Source: Sindora glabra
Taxonomy: Eukaryota; Streptophyta; Magnoliopsida; Fabales; Fabaceae
Direction of reading: 5' to 3'
Length of the DNA stretch: 64,000 nucleotides
Assembly: GCA_020226215.1 (NCBI GenBank)
Contig: CM035236.1
Location: forward strand, 59,749,809 to 59,813,808
The notes beneath the pieces are model-generated. The model had not been told where the DNA came from. It did no database searches and was given only the letters and a program-made list of their open reading frames with translations. A program made the position numbers and the translations under genes. This document shows positions 49,831 to 61,324 of the stretch, piece after piece; positions within the stretch are counted from its first letter, which is position 1; each line of letters starts with the position of its first letter.

Positions 49831-50254
49831 ATACCAATTTTAAGAAATCAAGGGCATTTTATGTAATTATTTCAATTTTTAGTAGAAAATATTGCGATAT
49901 TTATTTCTTAGCTCCTAATCTTTTAATAAAGAACCTCATTGTGTATTTTACTAACAAAACTAAGGTAACAATATCTGATTGGAATAATTAGTAAATTTTG
50001 TACTTCCCATCTTTTTTTATCTGTCATTTCGCAAAAAAAATTATTTGCCATTTTAGAAATTTAATAAATCATTAATTAATTTTTGTCAATTGTATCCTTC
50101 TGATATAGAAAGATAGAGAATAGTAGAAAGATAATAAATGAGAGAAGACACTAATAAAGAAAGTTAAAGGGCCAGTTTGAAAATTATAAATAATTTTTTA
50201 TGTAATTGAGGCTTGCTATTTAGTAGTTTTCTTAATCTATGTGTAATAACATTA

Positions 50255-50820
50255 ATGCTTTGTTTGATATAACTAGTTAATAGTTGATAAATTATTTAAT
50301 AGTTAATAAGTGATGAATTAAGTGTATTAGAAGTTTTTAGTAAAATTAGCTGTTAATTTAATTGAAAATTTTTAAATGAGATAAAAGAATACGTTAATAA
50401 AAATAGATATATCAATTAAATTAATTTATATGTATTTTGATATTAAATATATTAATGTAGTCAAAATATTTAAAATAAGAATATAAGTACTTAAATTTTA
50501 ATTAATTATATTTTATCACATTGCATATTTATCACTTTTTTTATTTATATTAAGTTAATAAAAATATATCAAATATTTATTTACATAATTAATTAGGATA
50601 AAAATTGTATTTTAATTAAAACAAAGGAATAAATTTGGAAATTTTTTGAAAAGTTACCAATATATAAATTATAAATTATAAATTACTTTATGATACTTAT
50701 CAATTACTAGTCTCTATTACTTCAAATACCTTTGAAAGTTAACTTATAATTTATTAATTAAATTAATAAATTATAATTCATCTTATTTATTATCCTAAAT
50801 ATACACTAAAAGATAGGTAA
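50255..50820 (-). mobile_element. MITE family X, copy 2 (about 565 bp)
   Basis: Reverse-complement relative of 20287-20840. The right end on the minus strand reads AGTGTATATTTAGGATAATA and the left end reads GCTTTGTTTGATATAACTAG, both similar to hAT-type MITE ends. The centre shares AATATAATTAATTAAAATTT. No clear 8-bp duplication was seen. Confidence 0.5.
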
Positions 50821-52236
50821 AAAGGGGGTACAAATAATGTATAATAAATACAAGAAGTCAATTCAAAACTTTGGAACTAAAATGGATTTAATTAATTAAA
50901 GATAAGGATCTTTAATGTAATTTATTGTCCTTACTTTAATGGTCCTCAAATTTTTGTTGACTAGATATGTATAATTACCGCGCCAATTTTATATTATTTA
51001 GTGCTAACATAAGATCATTTATAAAATTAATATTGAAATTAAATTAAGCGGTAACACATATTTTATTAACCGTTATTTATAAAGTCAAATTAAACTCTTC
51101 TTGTATTTTTTTAATTGTACGAATGATTAAGTTATTAAATATTCATAAGCATCACATGGAGAAAAGTAAAAGCTTTAGATAATATCATATTCTACTTAAA
51201 TCAAATATTTTCGATAACTCATTTTGTGGTGCTAACTTATGCGACCTTTGTCATGTATTACAAACAAAAATGTGTTGATTCATTAAAAAACACACACACA
51301 CACACAAAATGGGTTGAGAATACCCGCTTTAAATGTCAAAGATCAATATAATATACGATATACAATTATAACAACAAATGTTGGCTCTAATGATTAGAAA
51401 TCTGCATTAATTATATATTTGTCTTATTTATGGTTAACTATTCTTTTAATTACTAATTTACTTCACAATTTAGATTTATTTTGTTAAATTTTTATAAAAG
51501 TTTAAATTTAATCTACTAGTATAAAATATTTTACATTATTAATGAATAAGAATATGATAAGCTCTTAAAAAGATAATAATAATTAAAAATCAATAATAGT
51601 AATAAAAAATTTTAATATTTTTTTATTAATATAGTAATACATAAATGTATGATAGTACAAAGTTGATTTACACTAAAAGTAGATTAAATTTATTTTTTTT
51701 AAACAATTACATTATTCATGGAATATATTATGTTTTATAAGTATTTCTTCCTGTCATTATTATTTATAAAATAAGCATTGATGTATCTAATTTTAGTATA
51801 TTTTTTCAATTAATAATCTATCCGCACATTTCCCTTGACAGATTTGGTTATTAATTTTTTTTTGACTTTCACATGAAAGATATAAAAAATAATTCTATTG
51901 TTTTATACAGTTTTTTACATTTTTAATAGTGCTTTTTATATTGCTCTTGAAAAAATATTTTCTCAAAGATTAAAACTTAGGTCAAAATTTAGGTAAAGTT
52001 TATTGCTGTAAAATTCTTTATTTATTTAGATTACAAGATATGAATTAATTATTTTATTAATTATTAATAATTTCAATCTAATAATTATGATAATTATTAA
52101 AATTGTAATTATAATAAAGTAATTAATATATATACATCGTAATCTGATCAATAATAAATCTTATGATAAGCAACTAATGAATTTTATTTTCGTTCTAGAA
52201 CTTACCCAAACCTAGCACAGGATAATAACTGGTTAA
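50821..52236. other. AT-rich stretch without a gene
   Basis: Contains a short (CA)n run at about 51292-51306 and otherwise nothing recognisable. Composition changes abruptly at about 52240, where the GC-rich end of the younger MULE-PMD unit begins. Confidence 0.45.
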
Positions 52237-52430
52237 AATACCGTTTTAACATTTTTTACGAAACTTATTTTCGTTTTACCATTCTTTCGAAACTTATTAC
52301 CAAAGTACACACGTAGGGGGGAGGCGCCATTTGAGTTGGCGCCATGTGGGCAGGGGCACCATCCAGGATGGCGCCTCTGGCAAGCTTTGAGGGCGTCATT
52401 CAAGGTGGCGCCCTCGGTCCCATTTTTTCC
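52237..52430 (+). repeat. Left terminus of the younger MULE-PMD unit with three GGCGCC modules
   Basis: A terminal-like stretch (about 52241-52317: TTTTACGAAACTTATTTTCG, then CCATTCTTTCGAAACTTATT) is followed by three palindromic modules, each two GGCGCC-like hexamers with a 9-base spacer: 52323-52343, 52355-52375 (left hexamer GGCACC) and 52392-52412 (left hexamer GGCGTC). The terminal-like stretch recurs in direct orientation at 53144 and inverted near 58300-58340. The 70-codon frame on the minus strand here is a consequence of the GC-rich repeat, not a gene. Confidence 0.75.
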
Positions 52431-53124
52431 AATTTTTCCTTTCAAAAATAATTAATTTTGATATCATTTGAAAATAAAAATTTAAAAAAAAAATAATATA
52501 TAATTGTGACTCAAAAAAAATTTTTGAAAATAAATTACTCATTTTATAATTATATTTGATATCATATAAAAATATGTTAACTCCACTTTGATATCTAATA
52601 TATAAATTTATTATAGGAATTAAATAAGAAAGTAGTAAATGATAATAATATAATGAATAAAAATAATAAATATTTAGTAGATAATTAAATATTATTTTAA
52701 AAATATAGGATCAATAAAGAATAATTACGTAATTTATATTAATGTCTCTCAAAATCTGATCCAATGACACTTAATATTTATCAATTTTTGAAATTATAAA
52801 CTTCTAACGTTTGGAATTATATTATTACAAGTAATTATTTAATATGTTATTACACATAAGTAAATTTATTGAATTATTCAATAAATTTCTTTATTTACGA
52901 ACTTGAATATTGTTAAAAATGAAAAGAAATATAACGAAATAAATATGTTTATCTTATTTTGTATTTATTTCAATAATATTATTGTCACTTTATATTTATC
53001 TCAAAAAAATTATTTTTATTTTGTAACAAAGTAAATGCGAAATGACGAGGTTGAAGATAACTGAAAATTAAAAAAAAACTATAATTCATTTTTTAAGAAA
53101 CTATTTTGGCAATGAGAGGGAAAA

Positions 53125-53340
53125 GTACTGATTAACTATTTTTTAAGAAACTATTATTCGTTTTATCGTTCCTTCGAAAATATTTTATCAAAATAAGCAC
53201 AGAAGACACGCACAGCGATGGAGAGACGCCAAATGGCGTGTAGAGGTACGGTGGACGAAATGGTGTCGTTGGCGCTGAAGGGAAGGGACGGCAGGCGATA
53301 TGGCACCTTTGGCCTACGGCACCCTCGCTCCTCATTTCTA
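53125..53340 (+). repeat. Second, diverged copy of the left terminus
   Basis: TTTTTTAAGAAACTATTATT then TTATCGTTCCTTCGAAAATA match the stretch at 52250-52300 in the same orientation, about 890 bp away. The GC-rich part that follows (53215-53330) has decayed modules such as GACGCC-AAAT-GGCGTG and GGCACC...GGCACC. It may be the true end of the PMD half, or a duplicate. Confidence 0.6.
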
Positions 53341-53824
53341 AGTTAATTAGCCGGTGACCGTGTCGACTGTAAATCCTAGAGGCCTGAATTTTGATACTGT
53401 ACATGGGCAGCATCCCCATCTACGTTGACAATTGTACTACGTATTTTTATTCTTAAATATTTAGTGAACTCGATTCATAAGGTATTGAATATATATTTCA
53501 CATTATGAATATAAAAGTTATTAAATTAATTTAATTTTTTTATTTATTTTCACATGGTAAGTAAAAAAAGAGTAGATAATTATAACAGTTGTGAAAGTAT
53601 GATAATTAATAATGTTAGTTATTATATTTGGGAGATGTTCTTATCATAATTTTTTTAAAAAAACTAAATATTGCAATGATTTTGAAGTTTATTATTATTT
53701 ATAATTGTTAATACGCAAGCAATTAAAAATGTCGTATTAATTAAAATCATCCTAAATGTTGATGTTTGGCAATAAAGTAGTAAGATAAATGTACATAAAT
53801 ATACAACAAACATAGAAAAGAAAG

Positions 53825-56057
53825 CTAATGTCTACGTAAGTGATGTCCAGTCCCGCATCCAGGATCGGTAATGTGGCGGCCGTATCTACTAACCCTCTGG
53901 GCAGGCTCGGGAGTCACATCCCCGGTGTCTGTGTCTCTTCTACCTCCAGCTCCCGCTCTGCCTCCACCTCTCCCTCTATCTACAAGCTCTGAGTCATCTG
54001 TCATCATGCCACCATGTGCTAATCCCTGATCCTAGGTATGCCAATCAAATGCAGGACGATATGGCTGCGATGGACCTGCGTCATCGGAAGGAAAGACATA
54101 GAATGAAGATGAAACTCCTGGTATGTGTGGAAATGCCTGGAATGAGGATGGAACAGTAAGAGGGAACTGGTGCATCTGGGATGACGACGGCCCATACAGT
54201 GCAGCCGAGAACATGGTGGAGGATGAAGGGTCATCAGGTGCAGTAGGGTAGACATGAGATGAGGCAGTAACATCAGGCATCATCGTCATGGTCTCCTGGG
54301 CAGTCGACGGTGGAATCTGCTGCACTGTTGAAGCGGATGAAACATCAGCCTGCGACGTATGTCGTGGAGCAGTGCGACGTCGTCGGCGAGAGCGAGGCTG
54401 ATCATGGTCACCCTCCGCAGGGTCAGGGATATGATGGGCCTGGGGAGCTGGCTCCGCATGTGAGTCAATAATCACATGATCAACCTGCTGAATCGCATGA
54501 AAGATGGACTCCGTCGCTGATCTGAGCGCATCGAAGGTGAACACAGCCTGCCCCTCAGGGGTAGTGAAGTCCTGTAGTGTGGAAACCTCATCTACCTGTG
54601 CAAATTTTTAACATTAAAGTTAGTTAAAATATTAATGCATTTAAAGAAAATCATATACAAAAAACTAGCACGCAATATTACCACAAGGTCTAGCACTCCC
54701 CCGACGAGTGTAATACATCGCCTGGTAACCCATCTGTACCATGTCATGTAATCGGATCATGGTCCCAAAACTAGGCATGTCGTCGGCTTGGTGGTAATGC
54801 ACAAGTCTCGCTGGATATCCCAGAGTGCAATATACGGCTAATGGCGGATGTGCCACTCCTCGTCCTGCCGACCGGACAAGTGAAGGCAATGGACCTCCGC
54901 CACCTGTTTCAGTGGCTCTGGAATAGCTTGGCGTAGACCAAACTGCCGTAAAACCCTATCAGGCTGGTGCCACTCGACAATCTGAAAGTGAATGAGCGGC
55001 ACCACTGCTGTTCACGTGTCACTCCCGTCAAAGCAGTACTGAGGCAGTGATGTAGTGACCTCCTTGTTGGTGTGTGTTTTAGAACCAATCATATAAGATG
55101 ATTAGAGTTATACACAATGTATTTTATTTTAGGCAATTTAATTATTATATTTATTTTTATTATTATTATGCGCAATTTATAACTTAATATAATAATTATC
55201 CTTGGAATAGCTTTGCTATTCCTAAAATGCCCCTAGTCAAGTATTATTACAAAAAGGATAGTAATAATACATCGAGACTAGCATGTATAGTGACTAATGA
55301 TTACGAATCATGGATATGTGATATCAAGTCAATACATGAGTACATTGCTAGTGAACAATGTACTGGACTGACCCACTATGAGAATATTGCATGGATAAAC
55401 GTGTCATAAGTTATTCTCATATGATCACAACTACACATAAACCTTTGACCTGAAGTCACTACGGTTCCCTACATGAGGAATTACTCACTTTAATATTGTC
55501 CTATGCCACCTTTAATCAGGATGACAAGTAGGGCATTGATTGGGTGTGTCATAAATCATGCAGAGGGAAGTGAGTGATGTAAATGGGATTTTGTTACTCT
55601 TGTATAAAAGAGAAATATCCTTGGACCCCTTGATTGAGTGAGACTTAGAAATGTATGGCCATGCTCAGTTGAATTAATATATGATATTAATTATTTATTT
55701 TAAGTCTACTCAGTATCAAGAAATATAAATTGAACATTGACGAGGATGACACATTCCATACCTCCAGTTCAATTTGGATATTATTACAAAAGGGTTATGA
55801 TGCAAAACGTTGATCATGTATTAGGTGGATGTCGAATCACAGACATTCTTACTACTTGAGTGGCAGTGATGTATTGTTAGATACCGCTCGCTGTCTATGG
55901 CTCAATAATAAGTCATTGTCAACGTAGTAAGAACCTACAGGGTCACACAAAAGGAGTAGGAATAAGACAATAATTAATTGGACTTTAATTATATTAATAT
56001 CCAATTAATTGGACTTATTTTCGTGCATATATATATTATTAAGAATAATAATTCACG

Positions 56058-56104
<47 letters not shown>

Positions 56105-57948
56105 GTGATATTATTTGATATTAAAGAAATATCAAATAATTATCTTATTAGATATTAGATAAATATATTATGAGATAATATTATTCTGATATTTGATAAC
56201 TATATGCAATTATCTAATAATTAAGATATTTATATTATGAGATAATATTATTATCTAATATTTGATAATTAATAGATAAGTCCTATCTCTTCCCATTATC
56301 TCTAGGATAAGGATAAGATGAGTTGTTGAGTGTGATTAGGATTTTGGAAGTATTATCCTAGTAGGACTAGGATTATGGCTTACCTAAGTTCTATAAAAGG
56401 GGACTTGAGGGCAGCACTTAATAATCACGTCCAAAGCTTCCATATAAACCCTAAGTCACTCAGAAAACATCCGATCCTAATTCTTAGAGAGAAAAATGCA
56501 ACCTAGCAGACGCGTGAAGGGTGAGAGGTCATTGTTCACTCCATGTGGATACCGTAGAGACGCTATACCTTCCGACCGGTGTTTGATTCATCCACTCTCA
56601 AGTTTTGATCAGTAGAAACATGAGTGCCCAATAGCTAAAACCTTAATCATTGACTTATGCTTTTTGCATGGATCCTCTGTAGAATTCAGATCAAAATTTT
56701 AAAATTCCGCTGCATGTGATAATCCGAATTCCCAACACTCCTCAGTGTACGAGATCCAGGCGATCTGAAGTTACAAATTTAGGTTGTCATTTAAATATGC
56801 TAATGGAATGGACAAAGGCCTGAAATAAATAAATCCATTATCCCTTACATACCTGATCAAGTCGAAGACGGTCCAGCACGTATCTGTAATAGGGTAGGAT
56901 GTGTGCCGGACTATCCTGGAACGTCTTCTGATAGTGCCACCTGCCAGGTTCAATAACAAAGTTAAACAACTTCGTAGTAAACTTAATTATAAGTGAAAGT
57001 TGAAAAATTTTCTAACCTGCGTGCTAAGGGGCCAATCCCTGCATCCCCCTCTGGTATGTGTAAAAGAGCTATCGCAGGGGCGATAGTGGGAAATCTATCC
57101 CAAGCCCAGAGCTGTAGTAGTAGGCAACAACCTCCTATCTCCCTGTAATCCGGAGCGGTGGCCTTGCAGAGCTCTCTGTATAGATAGGCCAAGTAAGCAG
57201 ATCCCAAACTGTACGTCCCAGCCTCGTGTAAGTGTCCGATCAAGGGTAAGTGCATGAGGTGGACATATGTGCCGGAATGGTCTGGAAATAACGTCCCACC
57301 AATGAGTCGTAAAATGTAAGCTCGAGCGAATCTCTGCACTGTCACCTCATCCGCATCATCTGGAAGATGAGTGAAATGCCTCTCCAACTAACTCATCCTC
57401 AATCGCCCCCCTCGGATGACATTCTCATCCACCGGTAACTGGAGTCCCAAATACTCCTCTATCAGGGCTCCCCATCCCTACACAGTGGGCCCCGTCACTA
57501 CTCGACCGTCAATAGGTAGGCCGAGCTGAAAAGCAATATCCTGCAGGGTAATAGTCGTCTCTCCCTGCGGCATGTGAAAGGTGTGTGTCTCCGGCCTCCA
57601 CCTCTCTACAAGAGCACTGATCAACTGATGGTCGATCGGCACAAACTCGCACATCGCCAAGCCGTAAAAGCCTGCCTCTCGTAAAAAGGGGACAATCAAC
57701 TCCGGCGGCTGCTGGTGATGGTAGTGATGAGCTCGTCGAATCCTGAGTACACGGTCAAGTTGCGAAAGAAAAAAAATCACCAATTATCATGTCTGATAAT
57801 TCAAAAATGGTTTATACTCGGATTAATTAAGATATAACTATTTTCATACATGGCCAGCCCAAATCGACTGGGATATGTGTGAGGCCTGAGCCGTCAGCAA
57901 TGAAGGATCTCGTGGTCCAGGATCAACGCGTCGGGATGTGGATGCCAT
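53825..57948 (-). pseudogene. Plant mobile domain (PMD) gene, younger copy
   Basis: Exon 1 starts at the ATG at 57948 (MASTSRRVDPG). The PMD core exon runs from about 57770 to 57017 with LREAGFYGLAMCEF, ERWRPETHTFHMPQGETTI, QLGLPIDGRVVTGP and FARAYILRLIGGTLFPDHSG. Exon 56940-56853 encodes WHYQKTFQDSPAHILPYYR. The next exon (56764 downward, IAWISYTEE) is cut by a solo LTR and resumes at 55064 with VVPLIHFQIVEWHQPDRVLR. The last exon runs from 54595 to the TAG at 53825-53827 and has a low-complexity Ser/Pro/Gln region and an RGRGGGRAGAGGRRD tail. Donor and acceptor dinucleotides are present for most introns; the acceptor before the core exon looks mutated. In-frame stops at 57478, 57388 and 54032 and elsewhere, plus the LTR, make it dead. 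PMD proteins act in nuclear silencing and gene expression in Arabidopsis (MAIN, MAIL1); the role of transposon copies is unknown to me. Confidence 0.85.
55065..56737 (+). mobile_element. Solo LTR, Copia-like, 1673 bp, in the PMD gene
   Basis: Starts TGTTGGTGTG and ends AATTCCCAACA. CTCCT flanks both sides (55060-55064 and 56738-56742), a perfect 5-bp duplication that falls within a coding exon. It belongs to the family of the LTR at 1093-2467, in the same orientation. A TATA-like CTATAAAAGGGGAC at about 56391 supports transcription on the plus strand, antisense to the PMD gene. It contains a (TA)n run (56059-56101) and nested TATCTAATA-type repeats (56100-56280). No retrotransposon genes are present. 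The open frame at 55227-55409 is inside it. Confidence 0.9.
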
Positions 57949-58216
57949 CTGCCGTGACAAGCATTGCATTAGAATGAAATTTAAACACACACTAACTTAA
58001 CAGACTTGTGCAATTTAAGTACAAATAATATATCTTAAATTTAAATTATAACATATATAAATAATAGCGTAGAATATAATTAATTGTGTTTTTAAAATTA
58101 AAATCTCCGTATAAATAACTTGGAACCTAAAAATTATGTATTTATTCCGTGTATAAATTTATAAAATTTAATTAATTAGATATTAATTATTATGAAATGC
58201 AAAATGGATTGGGGGA

Positions 58217-58345
58217 GGCGCCAAGTGGAATGGCGCCTCCCAGGCCTTTTCCCCCCAACGGGCTAGGTGCAGCACAGGCGCCATGTTGGAAGGCGCCTAG
58301 TAAATACTTTCGAAACCGCGATAAAATGAAAAAAAGTTTATAAAA
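58217..58345 (-). promoter_or_regulatory. GGCGCC module pair and inverted terminus upstream of the PMD gene
   Basis: Two perfect GGCGCC-N9-GGCGCC modules lie at 58217-58237 and 58277-58297, about 270-350 bp upstream of the PMD start codon. Beyond them (58300-58345), read on the minus strand, TTTTTTTCATTTTATCGCGG then TTTCGAAAGTATTTACT is the inverted counterpart of the stretches at 52250 and 53144. It can be read either as the right end of a PMD-only element (53.1-58.3 kb) or as a shared control region. No clear 9-bp duplication was found. Confidence 0.65.
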
Positions 58346-58550
58346 TTTTTGTAATTTGCTGTTTAAACCAAGTTGTATACACTTGGACGATTTACTAATG
58401 GTCAGTTCACATTACTAGTAATGGGGTAACATATATATACACAATGACGTGCAATTTTACAACCATAACAAAAATACATTGTGCGACCGTTACACTTACG
58501 ACATTGGGTAACATACTCTATAACATATATGCGAAAATAAATAATAAAAA

Positions 58551-61324
58551 TCAAGGTGTAAAAGGGCCTTCCTCCCCATGTAGCAGTGGGCAGCGCCTAC
58601 GATTATGTCCTTCCATCTTACAATGACTGCATTTTTGCTTTACACCGCTCTCTTGAGGCCAATCCATCTCATTTCTGATCCGGCTCGACTTTGGTCGTCC
58701 CCTTGCACGTAATATTCCATAATTTGAAACTAGGACAGGAAATGGTGGTAGGTTATTCCATTGCGACCACTCCCCGATGGGCCACCACTCAAATTTATAG
58801 CAATTGAGTAGTGTGTCAAGCTTGTACACAGCATCGACATATGGTTCCCACGATATGTTGATTGAGGCACAAGCAGCAATAATATGAGCGCAAGGATACC
58901 TATATGCTTGGAATTGTCCACATTCACATTGCCCTTTGTCTAATAATACTTGGACGACCTTTCCACATGACCCCCTTGCCATATCAGGGCCCTCCACCAC
59001 CTCAAACCTAGTCCCTTGTCTATTATAAGCACGAACGTGGTAAGAAGAAGCACGTAACTGGATAGTCGTAAGCTCCTGTCTGAATCTGCTTGCGTATATG
59101 TGACCTTGTTATAGTTCAGCATGTGCTTCTTTTGCCCTTTCCATAAAATACTTGACACATCTGTAATATGTTTGTTGAACAAGGCCTGTGATTGGTAGCT
59201 TCCTTAGTCCTTTGAACAGGCCATTGATGCACTCTACAATGTTGGTCGTCATATGACCATATCTTCTGCCTTCATCATAAGCCAGCGTCCACTTCTCCAT
59301 CGGAATAGCGGTCAACTTCTTGTGGATTTCCTCGTTGACTTTACTGAGGTTCTCCAATCTCTCCATGGCCTTTTCCTAACTGGGCTCATATGCTGAACAG
59401 AAGGAGACAGATAGGTTAACCGGGTTGAACTACCAGATACACAAATTTATAGATGAAAAGTTCAACAAGGAAATTATGCTATAACGCATACCAATCTTAA
59501 GGACAGCTTTCCTCACGTTGTCATCCCTGCACTTCTTGCGAACGTTGCTGGCAATATATCTAATACAGTACCGGTGAAAAGCATTAGGAGGCTGCCATCC
59601 CAGACCTTCGATGGCTACAGCTTCTTTTATAGCTCAGTGCCGGTCTGATATCAAGCATATTCCTTGCTTGTTCGTAACATTTACCCGCAGTAATGCCAAA
59701 AACCAACTCCAGTTTTCATAGTTCTTCCTGTCAACAATGGCAAAGGCAAGAGGAACGGGGCATTTGTTACCGTCCTGGGTCGCAACAATCAGTAGCACGC
59801 CCCTGAACTTACCATACAGATGCATTCCATCAACTTGTATGAATTGCTTACAGTAGGGAAATGCAATAATGCATGGCTTGAAAGCCCAGAAAACACGGTT
59901 GAAAACATGTTTCTGCGGATCAACACGGTTGTCAGCTGTGACGAATTCATGTGACTCCAACTTGAACAGCGCCTGGTCACAGTAGCCTAAAATATCCAAC
60001 CATTTGGGAAGCACTTCGTACGATTTATCCCAATCACTGTACACCTTGACAATTGCCTTTTGTTTCGCCTTCCATGCTTTTCTGTACGAAATCTTATACC
60101 CGTACATGCCTTCCACCCTCTCTTGTATAAGTGAGATTGGAACATCTTGCTTAACTTTAATCATCTCGAGTTTCAAGGAACTGATATACTCGGAGTCCAG
60201 AGACTTGTGATCCTGTGTCAAACTGGCATTGACACATGTGTGAGGCCCTAAAATCTAGTTATTGTCCAAGTGTTACAATTCTTTAGTTTGGTCGCTCTGA
60301 GGTGGAAATTGCATTGGTCCCCGTAATTATTACACTTCACGCTTAATCTTCTGGTATCCGACTCCTCCACGTAATAGCTGTGGTGCCTTCTGATGTGGTA
60401 ATGCTTGGTTGCAGCAATTAAAGCCTCCTTGCAATTGAACTCTTGCCCAACTTGTAAGTCCTCCATGTCATAATCATAGCTTGGTTTCATTATTTTCGAA
60501 AATTCATTAGGATTCCACATGGCATCCCAATCAATGTGAGAGAAGACAGCAGCTTGAGGGACACCACATGATGTCTGTGCAGCATTGTCACTCCTCACCT
60601 GCCGCGTTGCAACACTATCTCCATGTGCAGTGGCGCGTTCCTCGTCATCAGTGTCACGATCATTATTGCTACTGCAAGACACCTCATCATCCTCAAAACC
60701 AGACTCAAGGTGAGCATCCATCAATATAGGACCAGCGGATTCTTCCTCTACGGCCGGTAAGGCACTTGTTGAACCCATCATGGTATGTGATATATTTCGC
60801 AGGAAAACATCGGCAACTGATGAGTCCAATGCAGGAGTATAACTATCAGAAATGTGGAACTCGATTCCACCCGTGTACGGAAGCCCTTCTCGCACCATCG
60901 AACAACTAGTGCTGACATTAGCCGTTGGAACCATAGGTGATCTAGTTGTTGGAACTCTTTCTTGTGAACCCAGGTTGGCTGCGTGCAGTTCAGCTGTGAT
61001 CACCTCCGCGTACAACTCCATTGCTGTCATCGTCGGATGCTGTTCGTAACTTGCTATGGCACATGCCAAGTCTTCATCGTCGTCCAATTCGTATGCCATG
61101 TATTGAGCCTCTGTTTAGTGCTGTGGAAACCTATAAACAATTCTCCCCACAGCTTGATCTTCATGAAGCTTCAGTCGGGCATGAATTCTCTCCCGTAAAA
61201 CATCCATAGTGCTGCATCCTCTTAACTTCAATGCCTTTGGGGGAGGTCCATCGTACATTACCCCCATTGATCCCTCAATAATTGTATCATTTGAATATAT
61301 AAAAGCAATTAAACTTTTCTTCAT
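58551..61324 (-). pseudogene. MULE transposase, younger copy, lightly damaged
   Basis: The likely start is the ATG at 61324 (MKKSLIAFIYSN); the frame is open upstream to 61414 but that part looks like leader. Domains in order: PB1-like N-terminus (MYDGPPPKALKLRGCST, 61260-61200); MuDR DNA-binding region (DLQVGQEFNCKEALIAATKH to NFHLRATKLK, about 60460-60270); DDE core with VDGMHLYGKF near 59830 and ISDRH at 59640, the first two Asp both present; SWIM finger CECGQFQAYRYPCAHIIAAC near 58930-58870; CCHC knuckle CSHCKMEGHNRRRCP near 58630-58585. A 99-bp intron (59393-59491) with GT-AG ends keeps the frame. Damage: stops at 61115, 59634, 59376 and 59109, and a one-base frameshift near 60250. With so few lesions it is much younger than the copy at 41.4-44.2 kb. 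A transposase of this kind cuts and pastes elements with matching ends. Confidence 0.9.

Noticed and set aside
52233..53419. Minus-strand frames of 70 and 95 codons in GC-rich sequence
   Set aside because: They read through the GGCGCC modules and terminal repeats and resemble no protein; GC-rich sequence simply lacks stops.
54019..54889. Several overlapping minus-strand frames (84, 60 and 74 codons)
   Set aside because: Shadows of the PMD exons at 54595-53825 and 55064-54660 in other frames.
53130..58345. A complete PMD-only transposon with both ends defined
   Set aside because: The inverted ends are suggestive, but no matching 9-bp target duplication could be read, so only a hypothesis is given.
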